Source: Myceligenerans salitolerans
Lineage (GTDB): Bacteria; Actinomycetota; Actinomycetes; Actinomycetales; Cellulomonadaceae
Direction: 5' to 3'
DNA: 64,000 nt
Assembly: GCF_017349295.1 (NCBI RefSeq)
Contig: NZ_JAFMPK010000019.1
Coordinates: forward strand, 62,001-126,000
Notes under the pieces: generated by a model
Database searches by the model: none
The model's input: only the letters and a program-made list of their open reading frames with translations
Told to the model about the DNA's origin: nothing
In this document: positions 8,220-16,354 of the stretch, one piece after another
How the letters are laid out: each line of letters opens with the position of its first letter
Position numbering within the stretch: the first letter of the stretch is position 1
Position numbers and translations under genes: made by a program

Positions 8220-8702
8220 TCACCCGTCGACGCCGAGCGCCTTGCGCAGGCGGGCCACGTGCCCGGTGGCGCGGACGTTGTACTGCGCCAGGGAGACGGA
8301 GCCGTCCGGCGCCACGACGACCGTGGAGCGGATCACGCCCACGTACGTCCTGCCGTAGTTCTGCTTCTCGCCCCACGCCCCGTAGGCCTCGAGCGTGGCG
8401 TGCTCGGGGTCCGAGGCGAGCGGGAAGGTGAGCGACTCCGCGTCGGCGAACTTCTCCAGCTTGGCCACCTTGTCCGGTGAGACGCCGACCACGGCGTAGC
8501 CCGCGCCCTGCAGCGCGGCGAGCGAGTCGCGGAAGTCGCAGGCCTCTTTGGTGCAGCCGGGCGTGGAGGCGGCCGGGTAGAAGTAGACGACGACGCCCCG
8601 CGAAGCGTTCGCCCGCAGGTCGGCGAGCGAGACGGTGCCGCCGCCGGCGGTCGCGAGTTCGAAGTCGGGGGCCTTGTCGCCGGGTTCGAGCCGTGTGGTC
8701 AT
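8220..8702 (-). CDS. bcp: Thioredoxin-dependent peroxiredoxin, BCP/PrxQ type
   Basis: 160-residue peroxiredoxin. The motif VVVYFYPAASTPGCTKEACDFRD has the peroxidatic cysteine in TPGC and a second cysteine five residues later, the atypical 2-Cys arrangement of BCP/PrxQ proteins that reduce hydroperoxides with thioredoxin. The usual PKDxTPGCT has become PAASTPGCT. The start at 8702 is supported by TACCGT ending 7 nt upstream (leaderless) and by length. Divergent from the GroES-like gene across 90 bp. Confidence 0.9.
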   Translation of the reverse strand: MTTRLEPGDKAPDFELATAGGGTVSLADLRANASRGVVVYFYPAASTPGCTKEACDFRDSLAALQGAGYAVVGVSPDKVAKLEKFADAESLTFPLASDPEHATLEAYGAWGEKQNYGRTYVGVIRSTVVVAPDGSVSLAQYNVRATGHVARLRKALGVDG

Positions 8703-8709
8703 GGAGCCC

Positions 8710-8715
8710 ACGGTA
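8710..8715 (-). promoter_or_regulatory. Putative -10 box, leaderless bcp
   Basis: TACCGT on the minus strand ends 7 nt before the bcp ATG, with no ribosome binding site between. Confidence 0.5.
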
Positions 8716-8779
8716 TCCGTGTCCGGCCTGCGTCGTGGCCCGGCGCCGACCCGACGTCGGTCGCGGTCCCGCGGTCGCG

Positions 8780-8785
8780 TAGCGT
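8780..8785 (+). promoter_or_regulatory. Putative -10 box, leaderless GroES-like gene
   Basis: TAGCGT ends 7 nt before the GTG at 8793. It forms a divergent promoter pair with the bcp -10 element. Confidence 0.45.
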
Positions 8786-8792
8786 TGGGGCC

Positions 8793-9152
8793 GTGAGTTC
8801 CGTAGTCAAGAATCCCGTCGGAGGGCAGGCGCCGTCGGGCAGCCTCCCGATCCGCATGCTGCACGACCGTCTCCTCGTCGAGCCCGAGACGGACAAGGCC
8901 GAGCGGCAGTCCACGGGCGGGCTGGTGATCCCGGCGACCGCGGCCGGGCCCAAGCGGCTCGCGTGGGCGAAGGTGGTCGCGGCCGGCGAGCACGTACGGC
9001 AGGTCGGCGTCGGGGACCGGGTCCTGTTCGATCCGGAGGACCGGGCCGAGGTGGAGCTCGGTGGCACCGACTACGTGCTGCTGCGGGAGCGCGACGTGCA
9101 CGGCGTGCACACGGTCGACGACGGCGACAGTGCGGCGGGGCTCTACCTGTAG
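8793..9152 (+). CDS. GroES-family protein
   Basis: 119 residues. From IRMLHDRLLVEPETDKAERQSTGGLVIPATA onward it follows the chaperonin-10 fold: mobile loop, GxVVAAG strand (AKVVAAGEHVRQVGVGDRVLF) and terminal VLLRERDVHGV, where GroES usually has an IL..D.I..V pattern. It has about 20 extra N-terminal residues and no adjacent groEL, so it is probably a second, divergent co-chaperone rather than the housekeeping GroES. GTG at 8793 is favoured because of the -10 box 7 nt upstream; an internal ATG (MLHDRLL) would give a canonical-length protein. Confidence 0.75.
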   Translation: MSSVVKNPVGGQAPSGSLPIRMLHDRLLVEPETDKAERQSTGGLVIPATAAGPKRLAWAKVVAAGEHVRQVGVGDRVLFDPEDRAEVELGGTDYVLLRERDVHGVHTVDDGDSAAGLYL

Positions 9153-9264
9153 CTGGTGCGGGGGCGTCCGCCGGCACGGACGCTCCCGCGGGCCTGTCAT
9201 GCAGGTCACGTCGTATTCGGTTGTGAGCCTGGGCGGACGTCCTGGTAGTGTTGCTCTCCGTCAC

Positions 9265-9337
<73 letters not shown>

Positions 9338-9385
9338 CTCAGCGAGGCCGGGGTGTGCTCACTTCGTGAGCCTTTTCGCTTCGTT

Positions 9386-9446
9386 GATGTCTTGTGGGGC
9401 GCAGCCCCACACCCCGCCCGGGGCTTGCCCCCGGGCCCCCTCCGTG
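9386..9446 (-). repeat. GC-rich dispersed double-hairpin repeat, copy D
   Basis: Read on the minus strand it has one GC hairpin (GGGGGCCCGGGGGC then GCCCCGGGCGGGG) and a second (TGTGGGGCTGC then GCCCCACA), ending ACAAGACATC. The same pattern recurs at 51222, 51349 and 52202. It lies between the two tRNA-Lys copies. Confidence 0.7.
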
Positions 9447-9497
9447 GTTGTGTCCGTCGCCGTCGTGCGGTGTGATCATGGGGTTGGGTGGGGTTAG

Positions 9498-9570
<73 letters not shown>

Positions 9571-9579
9571 CTCGACGGC

Positions 9580-9610
9580 AGGCGGCGTGGTCCTTGGGAC
9601 CACGCCGCCT
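9580..9610 (+). terminator. Terminator after tRNA-Lys
   Basis: Perfect 14-bp stem AGGCGGCGTGGTCC / GGACCACGCCGCCT with a 3-nt TTG loop. Closely related to the hairpin at 51287-51313, which is also preceded by CATGACGAG-type sequence in the matching orientation. Confidence 0.85.
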
Positions 9611-9746
9611 CGTCATGTCGTCCCGGCGCCGGCGATCGACCTCGTGAGGCAGATCACGTCACGCTGCCCCCGGTGATCGTGTCGTGGTGACGAGGCCGCG
9701 GCAGTGCTCGGCGGGCTCGTCACGTTCCGACGACGAAGGAGAACCG

Positions 9747-10127
9747 ATGGATCTCGCTCTCTGGATCGCGACCGCCGTACTGGCGGCCGTCGCTCTGCTC
9801 GGAGGCGTCACCAAGACGTTCCTCTCGAAAGCCCGGCTCGACTCGATGGAGGGCACCTGGACGACAGTGACCAGCGCGGGGCCCGTCAAGGCCCTGGGCA
9901 TCGTGGAACTGCTGGCGGTGGCCGGGCTCATCCTCCCGCCGATCGTCGGCATCGCCCCGGTGCTGGTCCCGGTCACGGCGACGTGCTGGGCCGTCCTGAT
10001 GGTGGGTGCGATGGTGACCCATGGCCGCCTCGGCCAGACCAGGCTCGTAGCCCTGACGGGAACCTATCTCGCCATCGCCGTGTTCATCGCCTGGGGCCGG
10101 TTCGGTCCTGCGGCCTTCGCGGCCTGA
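9747..10127 (+). CDS. DoxX-like small membrane protein
   Basis: 126 residues with four predicted transmembrane segments (about 3-20, 43-62, 67-88, 97-118). The pattern of first-helix GGVTKTF, a Lys-Ala-Leu-Gly-Ile (KALGIVELLAVAGLILPPIVG) second helix and a polar MVTHGR loop fits the DoxX-like family, which is poorly characterised and often tied to redox or thiol stress. The ATG at 9747 follows AAGGAGAACCG, a good ribosome binding site. Single gene between the tRNA-Lys terminator and a convergent VOC gene. Confidence 0.7.
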   Translation: MDLALWIATAVLAAVALLGGVTKTFLSKARLDSMEGTWTTVTSAGPVKALGIVELLAVAGLILPPIVGIAPVLVPVTATCWAVLMVGAMVTHGRLGQTRLVALTGTYLAIAVFIAWGRFGPAAFAA

Positions 10128-10138
10128 GCGGGATACGT

Positions 10139-10549
10139 TCACTCGACGAAGACGCAGAACGGGTGGCCCATCGGGTCGGCGAAGACGTAGAGCGGCTCCT
10201 CGGGATCTTCCGACCGGTCGTCGAGCTGCACCGCCCCGAGCGCGAGGGCGTGGTCGCGCGCCTCGTGGAGCGTGGCGACATCGGGCACCGTGGTGTCGAG
10301 ATGCAGCTGCTGCGGCACGTCAGGGTCCGGCCAGGTGGGACGGGACAGCTCGTCGACCTGCTGGAACGCGAGGGAGATCCCGCTGTCGTTCCGCAGGACG
10401 AGCCAGTCCCGGCCCTTCGGGTCGGACTCGCCCGGCGGTGGCGTCTCGTCGCCACGCCGGTAGGAGAGCCCGAACAGCTTCCGGTAGAACTCGGCGAGGG
10501 CGCGGGCGTCGGTGGTGTCGAGCACCACCTGTCGGATACGCGGGATCAT
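10139..10549 (-). CDS. VOC-family protein (glyoxalase/bleomycin resistance fold)
   Basis: 136 residues with the duplicated beta-alpha-beta-beta-beta layout of vicinal oxygen chelate proteins. It opens IRQVVLDTTDARALAEFYRKLFGL, includes QQLHLDTTVPDVATLHEARDHALALGAV, and ends in YVFADPMGHPFCVFVE, the usual C-terminal metal-site region (GHPFC). The substrate could be a small electrophile or drug and cannot be told. Convergent with the DoxX-like gene, only 11 nt between stops. Confidence 0.75.
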   Translation of the reverse strand: MIPRIRQVVLDTTDARALAEFYRKLFGLSYRRGDETPPPGESDPKGRDWLVLRNDSGISLAFQQVDELSRPTWPDPDVPQQLHLDTTVPDVATLHEARDHALALGAVQLDDRSEDPEEPLYVFADPMGHPFCVFVE

Positions 10550-10708
10550 CGTTCAAGCGCAGCACATCCCGCGGGACACGCAAGGGCTCCGGCATCGCAG
10601 CCGTGATCGGCCACGTGCAACACCCCTGCCGCCGCCCGCCACGACGGTACGGCGGGGTGTGTGGAAGGTCCGGAGCCGGATCTTCCCGCCTCAGGCGACC
10701 GATCCTGG

Positions 10709-10714
10709 TAGAAA
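10709..10714 (+). promoter_or_regulatory. Putative -10 box, leaderless NUDIX-like gene
   Basis: TAGAAA ends 7 nt before the GTG at 10722, with no ribosome binding site between. Confidence 0.4.
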
Positions 10715-10721
10715 AGGGTCC

Positions 10722-11291
10722 GTGACCGACACCGCGGACTACCCTGCCGACGACTTCTACCGTGACAACTCCCAGACCTCCGGCTGGCTCACGGAGGAGG
10801 ATCTCGCGGTGGTGCGCGCTCAGCTTCCCCTGGTCTACGTGGACGCGGTGCCGGTCCGCGTGGACGACTCGGGGGATGTGGTCGCCGTCGGCCTGCTCCT
10901 GCGCGTCGACACCCAGGGGGCGATCACGCGTGCGCTGGTGTCGGGCCGCGTGATGTACCACGAGCGGGTGCGGGACGCGCTGCTGCGCCACATCGAGAAG
11001 GATCTCGGCCCGGTGGCACTGCCGCAGGTGCCGCCGTCGCCGCAGCCGTTCACGATCGCCGAGTACTTCCCCACCCCGGGGATCACCGCCTTCCACGACC
11101 CGCGCCAGCACGCGATCTCCATGGCCTACGTCGTGCCGGTGACGGGTGACTGCCGCCCGCAGCAGAACGCGCTCGACCTCGCCTGGATGACGCCGGAGGA
11201 GGCGTGCGCCGACACGGTGCAGGCCGAGATGATGAACGGCCAGGGCACCCTCGTGCGGCAGGCGATGGCGCACGTCGGCCGGCTGACCTGA
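10722..11291 (+). CDS. NUDIX-like DUF4916 protein
   Basis: 189 residues. The N-terminus (DDFYRDNSQTSGWLTEEDLAVVRAQLPLVYVDAVPVRV) and the conserved AEYFPTPGITAFHDPRQHAISMAYVVPV match the DUF4916 family, a NUDIX-fold group found in actinobacteria. A classical Gx5Ex7REUxEEXGU Nudix box is not evident, so hydrolase activity is doubtful. GTG at 10722 is chosen because longer in-frame starts run into low-quality sequence and a -10 hexamer lies 7 nt upstream. No operon partner. Confidence 0.7.
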   Translation: MTDTADYPADDFYRDNSQTSGWLTEEDLAVVRAQLPLVYVDAVPVRVDDSGDVVAVGLLLRVDTQGAITRALVSGRVMYHERVRDALLRHIEKDLGPVALPQVPPSPQPFTIAEYFPTPGITAFHDPRQHAISMAYVVPVTGDCRPQQNALDLAWMTPEEACADTVQAEMMNGQGTLVRQAMAHVGRLT

Positions 11292-11343
11292 CGGACGCTG
11301 CCCGCCACAGCACGCCGGCACCGCCCGAGATGCCCATGATGGG

Positions 11344-11349
11344 GTATAA
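11344..11349 (+). promoter_or_regulatory. Putative -10 box (TATAAC)
   Basis: GGTATAACTT is the only AT-rich hexamer in this intergenic stretch and lies 41 nt before the ATG at 11391, leaving a short leader with a GGGGAGG ribosome binding site. Confidence 0.4.
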
Positions 11350-11390
11350 CTTCCCAGGTGCCACCCGGGCACCCGCGAACGGGGAGGCGC

Positions 11391-12116
11391 ATGCACGGGC
11401 ACACGAAGCTCGCCGGCAAGGTCGCTACCGGCCTCGGTGGTTCGCTGCTGCTCCCGTTCCTCGTCGAGCTCGGGATGGCGTCACTCCTGGACGAGAACTT
11501 CAGCCTGCGCCGCGGTGTCCTCTTCGTCGGGGTCCTGGGCGGGATCAGCGCCCTGCTCTTCGGCATCGACCGGCTGGGCCACCTCCGGGCCCGGCGGGCC
11601 GAGGCGCGCGCCGCGCGCGAGATGCGGACGCGCACGGAGCACGTCTCGCACCATGCGCTGCGGCCCTACGGCCCGGAGACGGACGGCGTGGTGGCGCTCT
11701 GCACCGCGCGGCTCGCCCCGGACAGCCTGCACTACCTGCAATACCACACCCGCGGCAAGGGGATCTTCCGGGTCGACGTCCTGGAGGACCCCGCGCTCGC
11801 GCCGTTGCTCGGCCTCGCCGACGCGGACAAGCACCGTCGGGTCTACGAACGCTACGGTGAGGGCCTTCGCGCCCTGGTGGAACTGCTCGACGACGACTTC
11901 GCCCAGCTGGACTCCGGCCGGGTGCTGCGGCTCGTGCTCGACGTCGAGAAGGGCGCGGTGTTCGTGGTCGAGGTGCACCACGGTTCGGGTCGCTACCTCC
12001 TGGGCGTGACCCTCGACGAGACCGCGGTGGACCGCGCCGACCTGGAGCTCCGCGACCTCGCCACGACCATCCGCACCCACCTCGGCCGCGAGCGTGGCGT
12101 CACCCTCACTCGCTAG
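11391..12116 (+). CDS. Unknown membrane-anchored protein
   Basis: 241 residues, not recognised. Two hydrophobic segments (about 10-27 and 41-58) lie near the N-terminus, followed by a basic linker RLGHLRARRAEARAAREMRTR and a soluble domain with ALCTARLAPDSLHYLQYHTRGKG, then LRLVLDVEKGAVFVVEVHHGSGRYLLGVTLDE. Topology suggests a membrane hairpin with a cytoplasmic C-terminal domain. ATG at 11391 follows GGGGAGGCGC. It is transcribed toward the tandem-repeat region at 12.1-12.5 kb. Confidence 0.6.
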   Translation: MHGHTKLAGKVATGLGGSLLLPFLVELGMASLLDENFSLRRGVLFVGVLGGISALLFGIDRLGHLRARRAEARAAREMRTRTEHVSHHALRPYGPETDGVVALCTARLAPDSLHYLQYHTRGKGIFRVDVLEDPALAPLLGLADADKHRRVYERYGEGLRALVELLDDDFAQLDSGRVLRLVLDVEKGAVFVVEVHHGSGRYLLGVTLDETAVDRADLELRDLATTIRTHLGRERGVTLTR

Positions 12117-12126
12117 ACGCGCCGCC

Positions 12127-12285
12127 GACCACGCCATTCCGCGGCACCCCGACCACCGACCACCGACCGCCGACCACGCCATCTCGCGGGACACCGACCG
12201 CCGATCGCGCCATCTCGCGGGACACCGACCGCCGACCACGCCATCTCGTGGCGCACCGACCGGCGACCACGCCATCTCGTGGGGG
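12127..12285. repeat. 31-nt tandem repeat array
   Basis: Units of 31 nt based on GACCACGCCATCTCGYGGGR plus CACCGACCGCC begin at 12172, 12203, 12234 and 12265 (last partial); a degenerate first unit starts at 12127 with extra GACCACC repeats after it. Intergenic, directly after the stop of the unknown membrane gene. Confidence 0.85.
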
Positions 12286-12323
12286 TGAGAGCGCAACCAC
12301 CACCACAACATGGCGTGGTCGCC
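12262..12323. terminator. Long inverted repeat between convergent genes
   Basis: Perfect 14-bp inverted repeat GGCGACCACGCCAT / ATGGCGTGGTCGCC separated by 34 nt. It joins the 31-nt array to the second array, and the arms are the repeat cores themselves. It may act as a bidirectional terminator for the convergent genes ending at 12116 and 12559. Confidence 0.5.
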
Positions 12324-12328
12324 GCTCG

Positions 12329-12470
12329 GCGTGGCGACCCGGGCGTGGCGACCCGGGCGTGGCGACCCGGGCGTGGCGACCCGGGTGTGGCGGCTGGGCG
12401 TGGCGGCTGGGCGTGGCGGCTGGGCGTGGCGGCCGGGCGTGGCGGCCGGGTGTGGCGGCCCGGGCAGCCC
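12329..12470. repeat. 13/14-nt tandem repeat array
   Basis: About ten short units: four or more copies of GCGTGGCGACCCGG (14 nt) grade into GCGTGGCGGCTGG and GCGTGGCGGCCGG (13 nt). The core GCGTGGCGACC is the inverse of the GACCACGCC core of the preceding array. Intergenic. Confidence 0.85.
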
Positions 12471-12558
12471 CGGGGTGGCGGCCGGCAGCCCGGACGTCGG
12501 GCCCGGACGGGGCAGCCCGAGAGCGGGGGCCGAGGTCAGGGCCGAGGCACGGCCGACG

Positions 12559-14208
12559 TCAGGGGAGTGTCAGGTGGGGCCAGTCCGCCAGCTCCTCGCG
12601 CATGCGGCGGTCGTGGGTGGCGACGACGACGGCGGCCGGCGTGGTGGTCAGGGCGCGCGTGAGCTCGTCGACAAGATCGATCGACAGATGGTTGGTGGGT
12701 TCGTCGAGCAGCAGCAGGTGGGGGACGTGCAGGAGCGCCCGCGCCAGCTCGAACCGCCGTCGTTGCCCGACCGACAGCTCGCCGAGCGGGCGGTCCAGGT
12801 CCTCCTCCGACAGCAGGCCGAGCGACGCCACCGCCACCACGTGGTCGGGATCGAGCTCCCCGGCCGCGAGGAGCGACAGCGCTTCGTCGGCGGCCGTCTC
12901 GAACCCGGTCCGTCGCGCGGCGGCGGGCGTCAGCGCCGGGCTCTCCTGTCCGACGACGCCGATCCGCACACCCTCCCGGGACACGCGACTCCCCCGGCCG
13001 AGCCCTGCCTCCCCCGCGAGCACCCGGAGCAGGGTCGACTTCCCGGTGCCGTTCGGTCCGGTGACCAGCAGCCGGCCCGACGGCGGTATCGCGACGCGAG
13101 TACCCGGCAGGTCGAGCAGCACACTTGGGACACTTTTCCTGGCCTCGGCGAGCGCCACCCGGGGGTTCCGCACCTCGACCAGCGGTTCGCCCGGATCCCA
13201 GCCCGGTGACATCGCGGGCAGGTCGGGGAACGCGAGCGCCGGCGGCGGGACGGGGACCTCGATCGCCTCGGCCTCGAGCTTCTGGGCGAGGCGGTCGGCG
13301 GCCTTGACGTGGATGCGCGCCCGGGTGGCACGGCGGTGCTTCTGCGAGCCCTTGGGGGGCCGCCACTCGTCGGACAGCCCCTCGTAGGAGGCGTCGAGCA
13401 CCTCGGCGAGGCGGGCCGCACGCTTGCGTTCGGCGCGGTATCTCTGCCGCCAGCGGTGCAGCGCCTGGTTCTTGGCGAACCGGTAGGAGAGGTAGCCGGG
13501 CTGCCCGTACAGCACGGGCCTGCCGTCCCAGGACGGGTCGAGGTCGAGGATGGCGGTGGCGACGTCGTCGAGCAGCTCGCGGTCGTGCGTGACGACGACC
13601 ACTCCCCCGCGCCAGGCGACGAGTTCACCGGTGAGGAAGTCGATGGCGCTCGTGTCGAGGTGGTTGGTGGGTTCGTCGAGCAGCAGCAGGTCCGCGCGTT
13701 CGGCGAGGCGGCAGGCCAGGCGGACGCGATATCGCTCGCCGACGCTGAGCTCGGCGAGCGGCCGGGCCGGGTCACGGGGCGCGCCCAGCCGGGTCAGGGC
13801 GACGTCGACGCGGCGGTCCGCGTCCCAGACGGCGAGGTGTTCGGCGCGGGCGAGGGTGCGCTGCAGTTCGGCGAGGTCGCCGGCCTCGTGGTCGAAGGCG
13901 GCGGCTGCGGCGTCGAGCTCGGCGGAGGCCTGCCGGAGGCCGTCGAGGGTGGCGGCGACCAGGTCGCCGACGGTCTGCCCGGAGGCGGGCCGGAGTTCCT
14001 GTTCCACGAGCGCGACGGTGCCGCTACGGCGAACCTCTCCCCCGGTCGGGTCGAGCAGTCCGGCGAGGAGGTGCAGGAACGTGGACTTCCCGGAGCCGTT
14101 CTCGCCGACGACGCCGAGCCGTGTGCCCGGGTTGACGGCGACGCCGACCCCTCGCAGGACGTCCCGCCCGGGATAGGAGAAGGCGAGTGCGTCGGCGACA
14201 AGGTGCAT
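12559..14208 (-). CDS. ABC-F family ATPase
   Basis: 549 residues with two ATP-binding cassettes and no membrane segments. NBD1: Walker A GENGSGKST, signature LSVGE, Walker B LLLLDEPTNHLD. NBD2: Walker A GPNGTGKST, signature LSVGQ, Walker B LLLLDEPTNHLS. A basic linker of the P-site tRNA interaction type (FAKNQALHRWRQRYRAERKRAARL, KGSQKHRRATRARIH; about 240-300) joins them. ABC-F proteins act on the ribosome, either in translation or by displacing macrolides, lincosamides or pleuromutilins. The protein is similar in build to actinobacterial resistance types, but resistance versus housekeeping cannot be decided from sequence. Single gene. Confidence 0.85.
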   Translation of the reverse strand: MHLVADALAFSYPGRDVLRGVGVAVNPGTRLGVVGENGSGKSTFLHLLAGLLDPTGGEVRRSGTVALVEQELRPASGQTVGDLVAATLDGLRQASAELDAAAAAFDHEAGDLAELQRTLARAEHLAVWDADRRVDVALTRLGAPRDPARPLAELSVGERYRVRLACRLAERADLLLLDEPTNHLDTSAIDFLTGELVAWRGGVVVVTHDRELLDDVATAILDLDPSWDGRPVLYGQPGYLSYRFAKNQALHRWRQRYRAERKRAARLAEVLDASYEGLSDEWRPPKGSQKHRRATRARIHVKAADRLAQKLEAEAIEVPVPPPALAFPDLPAMSPGWDPGEPLVEVRNPRVALAEARKSVPSVLLDLPGTRVAIPPSGRLLVTGPNGTGKSTLLRVLAGEAGLGRGSRVSREGVRIGVVGQESPALTPAAARRTGFETAADEALSLLAAGELDPDHVVAVASLGLLSEEDLDRPLGELSVGQRRRFELARALLHVPHLLLLDEPTNHLSIDLVDELTRALTTTPAAVVVATHDRRMREELADWPHLTLP

Positions 14209-14237
14209 GGGTCAACCCTATGAGTTCCTCGACACGC

Positions 14238-14292
14238 GGCCCGGCGCCGGGAAGCCGTTCGCCAGGGGGAGGCGGCTTCCCGGCACCGGGCC
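14238..14292 (-). terminator. Terminator after actP-like operon
   Basis: 20-bp stem with one mismatch, left arm GGCCCGGCGCCGGGAAGCCG and right arm CGGCTTCCCGGCACCGGGCC, loop 16 nt, about 60 nt past the symporter stop. Confidence 0.75.
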
Positions 14293-14354
14293 GGGTCCGG
14301 GCCGGGGCGCGGCGGGGTCGCTGGGCCCGCCACGCCCCGGGGTTCGGTGGTCGG

Positions 14355-16031
14355 TCAGGCGTGCGTCTCCTCGCGTTCCGAGGGGTACCGGATCTGCTCC
14401 ACCATCTCCTGGACCTCCTCGGACGGTGGCCGGGTCGCCAGCGAGACCACGATCGTCACGACCAGGTTGACCACGGCGCCGATGGTGCCGATGCCCTCCG
14501 GGCTGATGCCGAGCACGTGCTCGTTGGCGCTCGTCCCGAACACCTCCAGCGTGTAGATCATGTAGCTGGCGGTGAACACGAGGCCGGCGAGCATGCCGGA
14601 CACCGCGCCGGCGGCGTTCGCGCGTTTCCAGAAGATGCCGAGCACCAGGATCGGGAAGAACGTCGATGCCGCCAACCCGAACGCGAAGGCGACCACCTGG
14701 GCCACGAACGCGGGCGGGTTGATGCCGAAGTAGATCGCGACGAGCACGGCCAGGCCCATGGCGATCCGGCTCACCCCGAGCCGCCGCGCCTCGGAGGCGT
14801 GGTGGTCCACGTAGCGGAAGTACAGGTCGTGCGACACGGACGAGGAGATGACCAGCAGCAGACCGGCCGCCGTCGACATCGCCGCGGCGAGACCGCCCGC
14901 TGCCACGAGCCCGACGATGGGCGCGGGCAGGCCCGCGATCTCGGGGCTGGCGAGAACCAGGATGTCGTTGTTCACGAGCAGGTCGGCCTCGCCGGCCGCG
15001 AAGGTGTCGGCGTTGTTCGTGACCGAGTTGACGGTCTCCGACGTCTCGGAGACGGACACCAGGCCCGTCGCCTGCCAGTTCTGCACCCATTGCGGGAGTG
15101 CGTCGACCGCCTGTCCCTGCACGCCGTCGAGCAGGTTGACCTTGGTGAAGGCGCCGACGGCCGGGGCCGTCGTGTACAGCAGGGCGATGAAGACCAGCGC
15201 CCAGAGCGCCGACCAGCGCGAACCGCGGACCGACTTGGTCGTGTAGAAGCGGATGATCACGTGCGGCAGGCCGGCCGTACCGATCATCAGCGCCATCGTC
15301 ACGAGGAACACGTCGATCTGCGGACGGGCGGTGAACGCCTGCGTGTACTGGTCCAGCCCGAACTCCGCCTGGAGCGCGTTGAGCTCGTCCAGGATCTGCC
15401 CGAACGACACCTGCGGGATCGGGATGCCGGTCATGGTGTGCGCCACGGCCCACGCGGGGATCAGGTAGGCGACGATCAGCACGGTGTACTGGGCCACCTG
15501 GGTCCAGGTGATGCCCTTCATGCCGCCGAACACCGCGTACGTGAAGATGACGGCGGCCGCGATGGCGACGCCGCCGGCCTGCGGGATCTCCAGGAACCGC
15601 GCGAACACGATGCCGCCGCCGGCCATCTGCCCGACGACGTACGTGAAGGAGACGATGATCGCGACCACGGCGGACACGGACCGCACGGTCTCGCTGAACC
15701 GGTCACCGACGAACTCCGGGACGGTGAACTTGCCCCACTTGCGCAGGTACGGCGCGAGCAGGAGGGCCAGCAGCACGTAGCCGCCGGTCCAGCCCATCAG
15801 GTAGATGGAGCCGTCCGAGCCGAGGAACGCGATGAGCCCCGCCATCGAGATGAACGACGCCGCGGACATCCAGTCCGCCGCGACCGCGGCTCCGTTGGCG
15901 ACCGCCGGCACGTTCTGCTCGGCGACGAAGAAGCCCTTGGTCTCCTTCACCCGGCTGCGCCAGGCGATGTAGATGTAGACGCCGAAGCTCAGGACGACGA
16001 AGACGAGCGCCCAGACCTGTGTCTCGCTCAT
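14355..16031 (-). CDS. actP: Sodium:solute symporter, ActP (acetate permease) type
   Basis: 558-residue membrane carrier with about 13 hydrophobic segments. The N-terminal half has SSS-family motifs (GFFVAEQNVPAVANGAAVAADWMSAASF, GGMKGITWTQVAQY, GTAGLPHVIIRFYT) and the C-terminal half SVSHDLYFRYVDHHASE. Together with the overlapping small DUF4212-type protein upstream this is the usual arrangement of ActP-type sodium/acetate or other monocarboxylate symporters. A ~40-residue extramembrane segment (about 300-345, TSETVNSVTNNADTF) is typical of the subgroup. Start overlaps the upstream stop (ATGA). Confidence 0.85.
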   Translation of the reverse strand: MSETQVWALVFVVLSFGVYIYIAWRSRVKETKGFFVAEQNVPAVANGAAVAADWMSAASFISMAGLIAFLGSDGSIYLMGWTGGYVLLALLLAPYLRKWGKFTVPEFVGDRFSETVRSVSAVVAIIVSFTYVVGQMAGGGIVFARFLEIPQAGGVAIAAAVIFTYAVFGGMKGITWTQVAQYTVLIVAYLIPAWAVAHTMTGIPIPQVSFGQILDELNALQAEFGLDQYTQAFTARPQIDVFLVTMALMIGTAGLPHVIIRFYTTKSVRGSRWSALWALVFIALLYTTAPAVGAFTKVNLLDGVQGQAVDALPQWVQNWQATGLVSVSETSETVNSVTNNADTFAAGEADLLVNNDILVLASPEIAGLPAPIVGLVAAGGLAAAMSTAAGLLLVISSSVSHDLYFRYVDHHASEARRLGVSRIAMGLAVLVAIYFGINPPAFVAQVVAFAFGLAASTFFPILVLGIFWKRANAAGAVSGMLAGLVFTASYMIYTLEVFGTSANEHVLGISPEGIGTIGAVVNLVVTIVVSLATRPPSEEVQEMVEQIRYPSEREETHA

Positions 16032-16354
16032 GTCAGCCCCCCGTCGTGGTCGCGCTCGTGCACGCCGTACTCACGGTCGAGCCGGTCCATGCGGATGGCG
16101 TAGACGAGGATCAGCACGATGAACGTGTAGATCGAGCCCTGTTGGGCGAACCAGAACCCGAGGGGGAACCCGGCGATCACGACCTGGTTGAGCTGCTCCA
16201 CGAAAAGGATTCCGCAGCCGAACGAGACGGCGAACCAGACGATCAGCAGCGCGACCATGAGCCGCAGGTTCTTGCGCCAGTACTCCTTCCGCCACCCGTT
16301 GCTCCCGCCGCCGGGCGGTGGGCCGCCCTCCGGCGTCATGACGTCGTCGGACAT
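16028..16354 (-). CDS. DUF4212 small symporter-associated membrane protein
   Basis: 108 residues with two transmembrane segments (about 31-52 and 62-88). The core WRKEYWRKNLRLMVALLIVWFAVSFGCGILFVEQLNQ and FPLGFWFAQQGSIYTFIVLILVYAIRMDRLDREYG matches the DUF4212 family, the small subunit co-encoded with sodium/solute symporters. The start at 16354 follows AAAGGAG. Its stop overlaps the actP start, so the two are translationally coupled and probably form a complex. Confidence 0.85.
   Translation of the reverse strand: MSDDVMTPEGGPPPGGGSNGWRKEYWRKNLRLMVALLIVWFAVSFGCGILFVEQLNQVVIAGFPLGFWFAQQGSIYTFIVLILVYAIRMDRLDREYGVHERDHDGGLT

Noticed and set aside
8793-9152. Considered the GroES-like gene as the housekeeping groES.
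   Set aside because: No groEL lies next to it, and the N-terminal extension and altered C-terminal motif fit a divergent co-chaperone better.
12094-13387. Plus-strand open frames crossing the repeat arrays and the ABC-F gene, such as a 379-residue frame from 12248.
   Set aside because: They read low-complexity Arg/Gly/Ala sequence from repeats and from the reverse strand of the well-supported ABC-F gene, and no domain or start context supports them.
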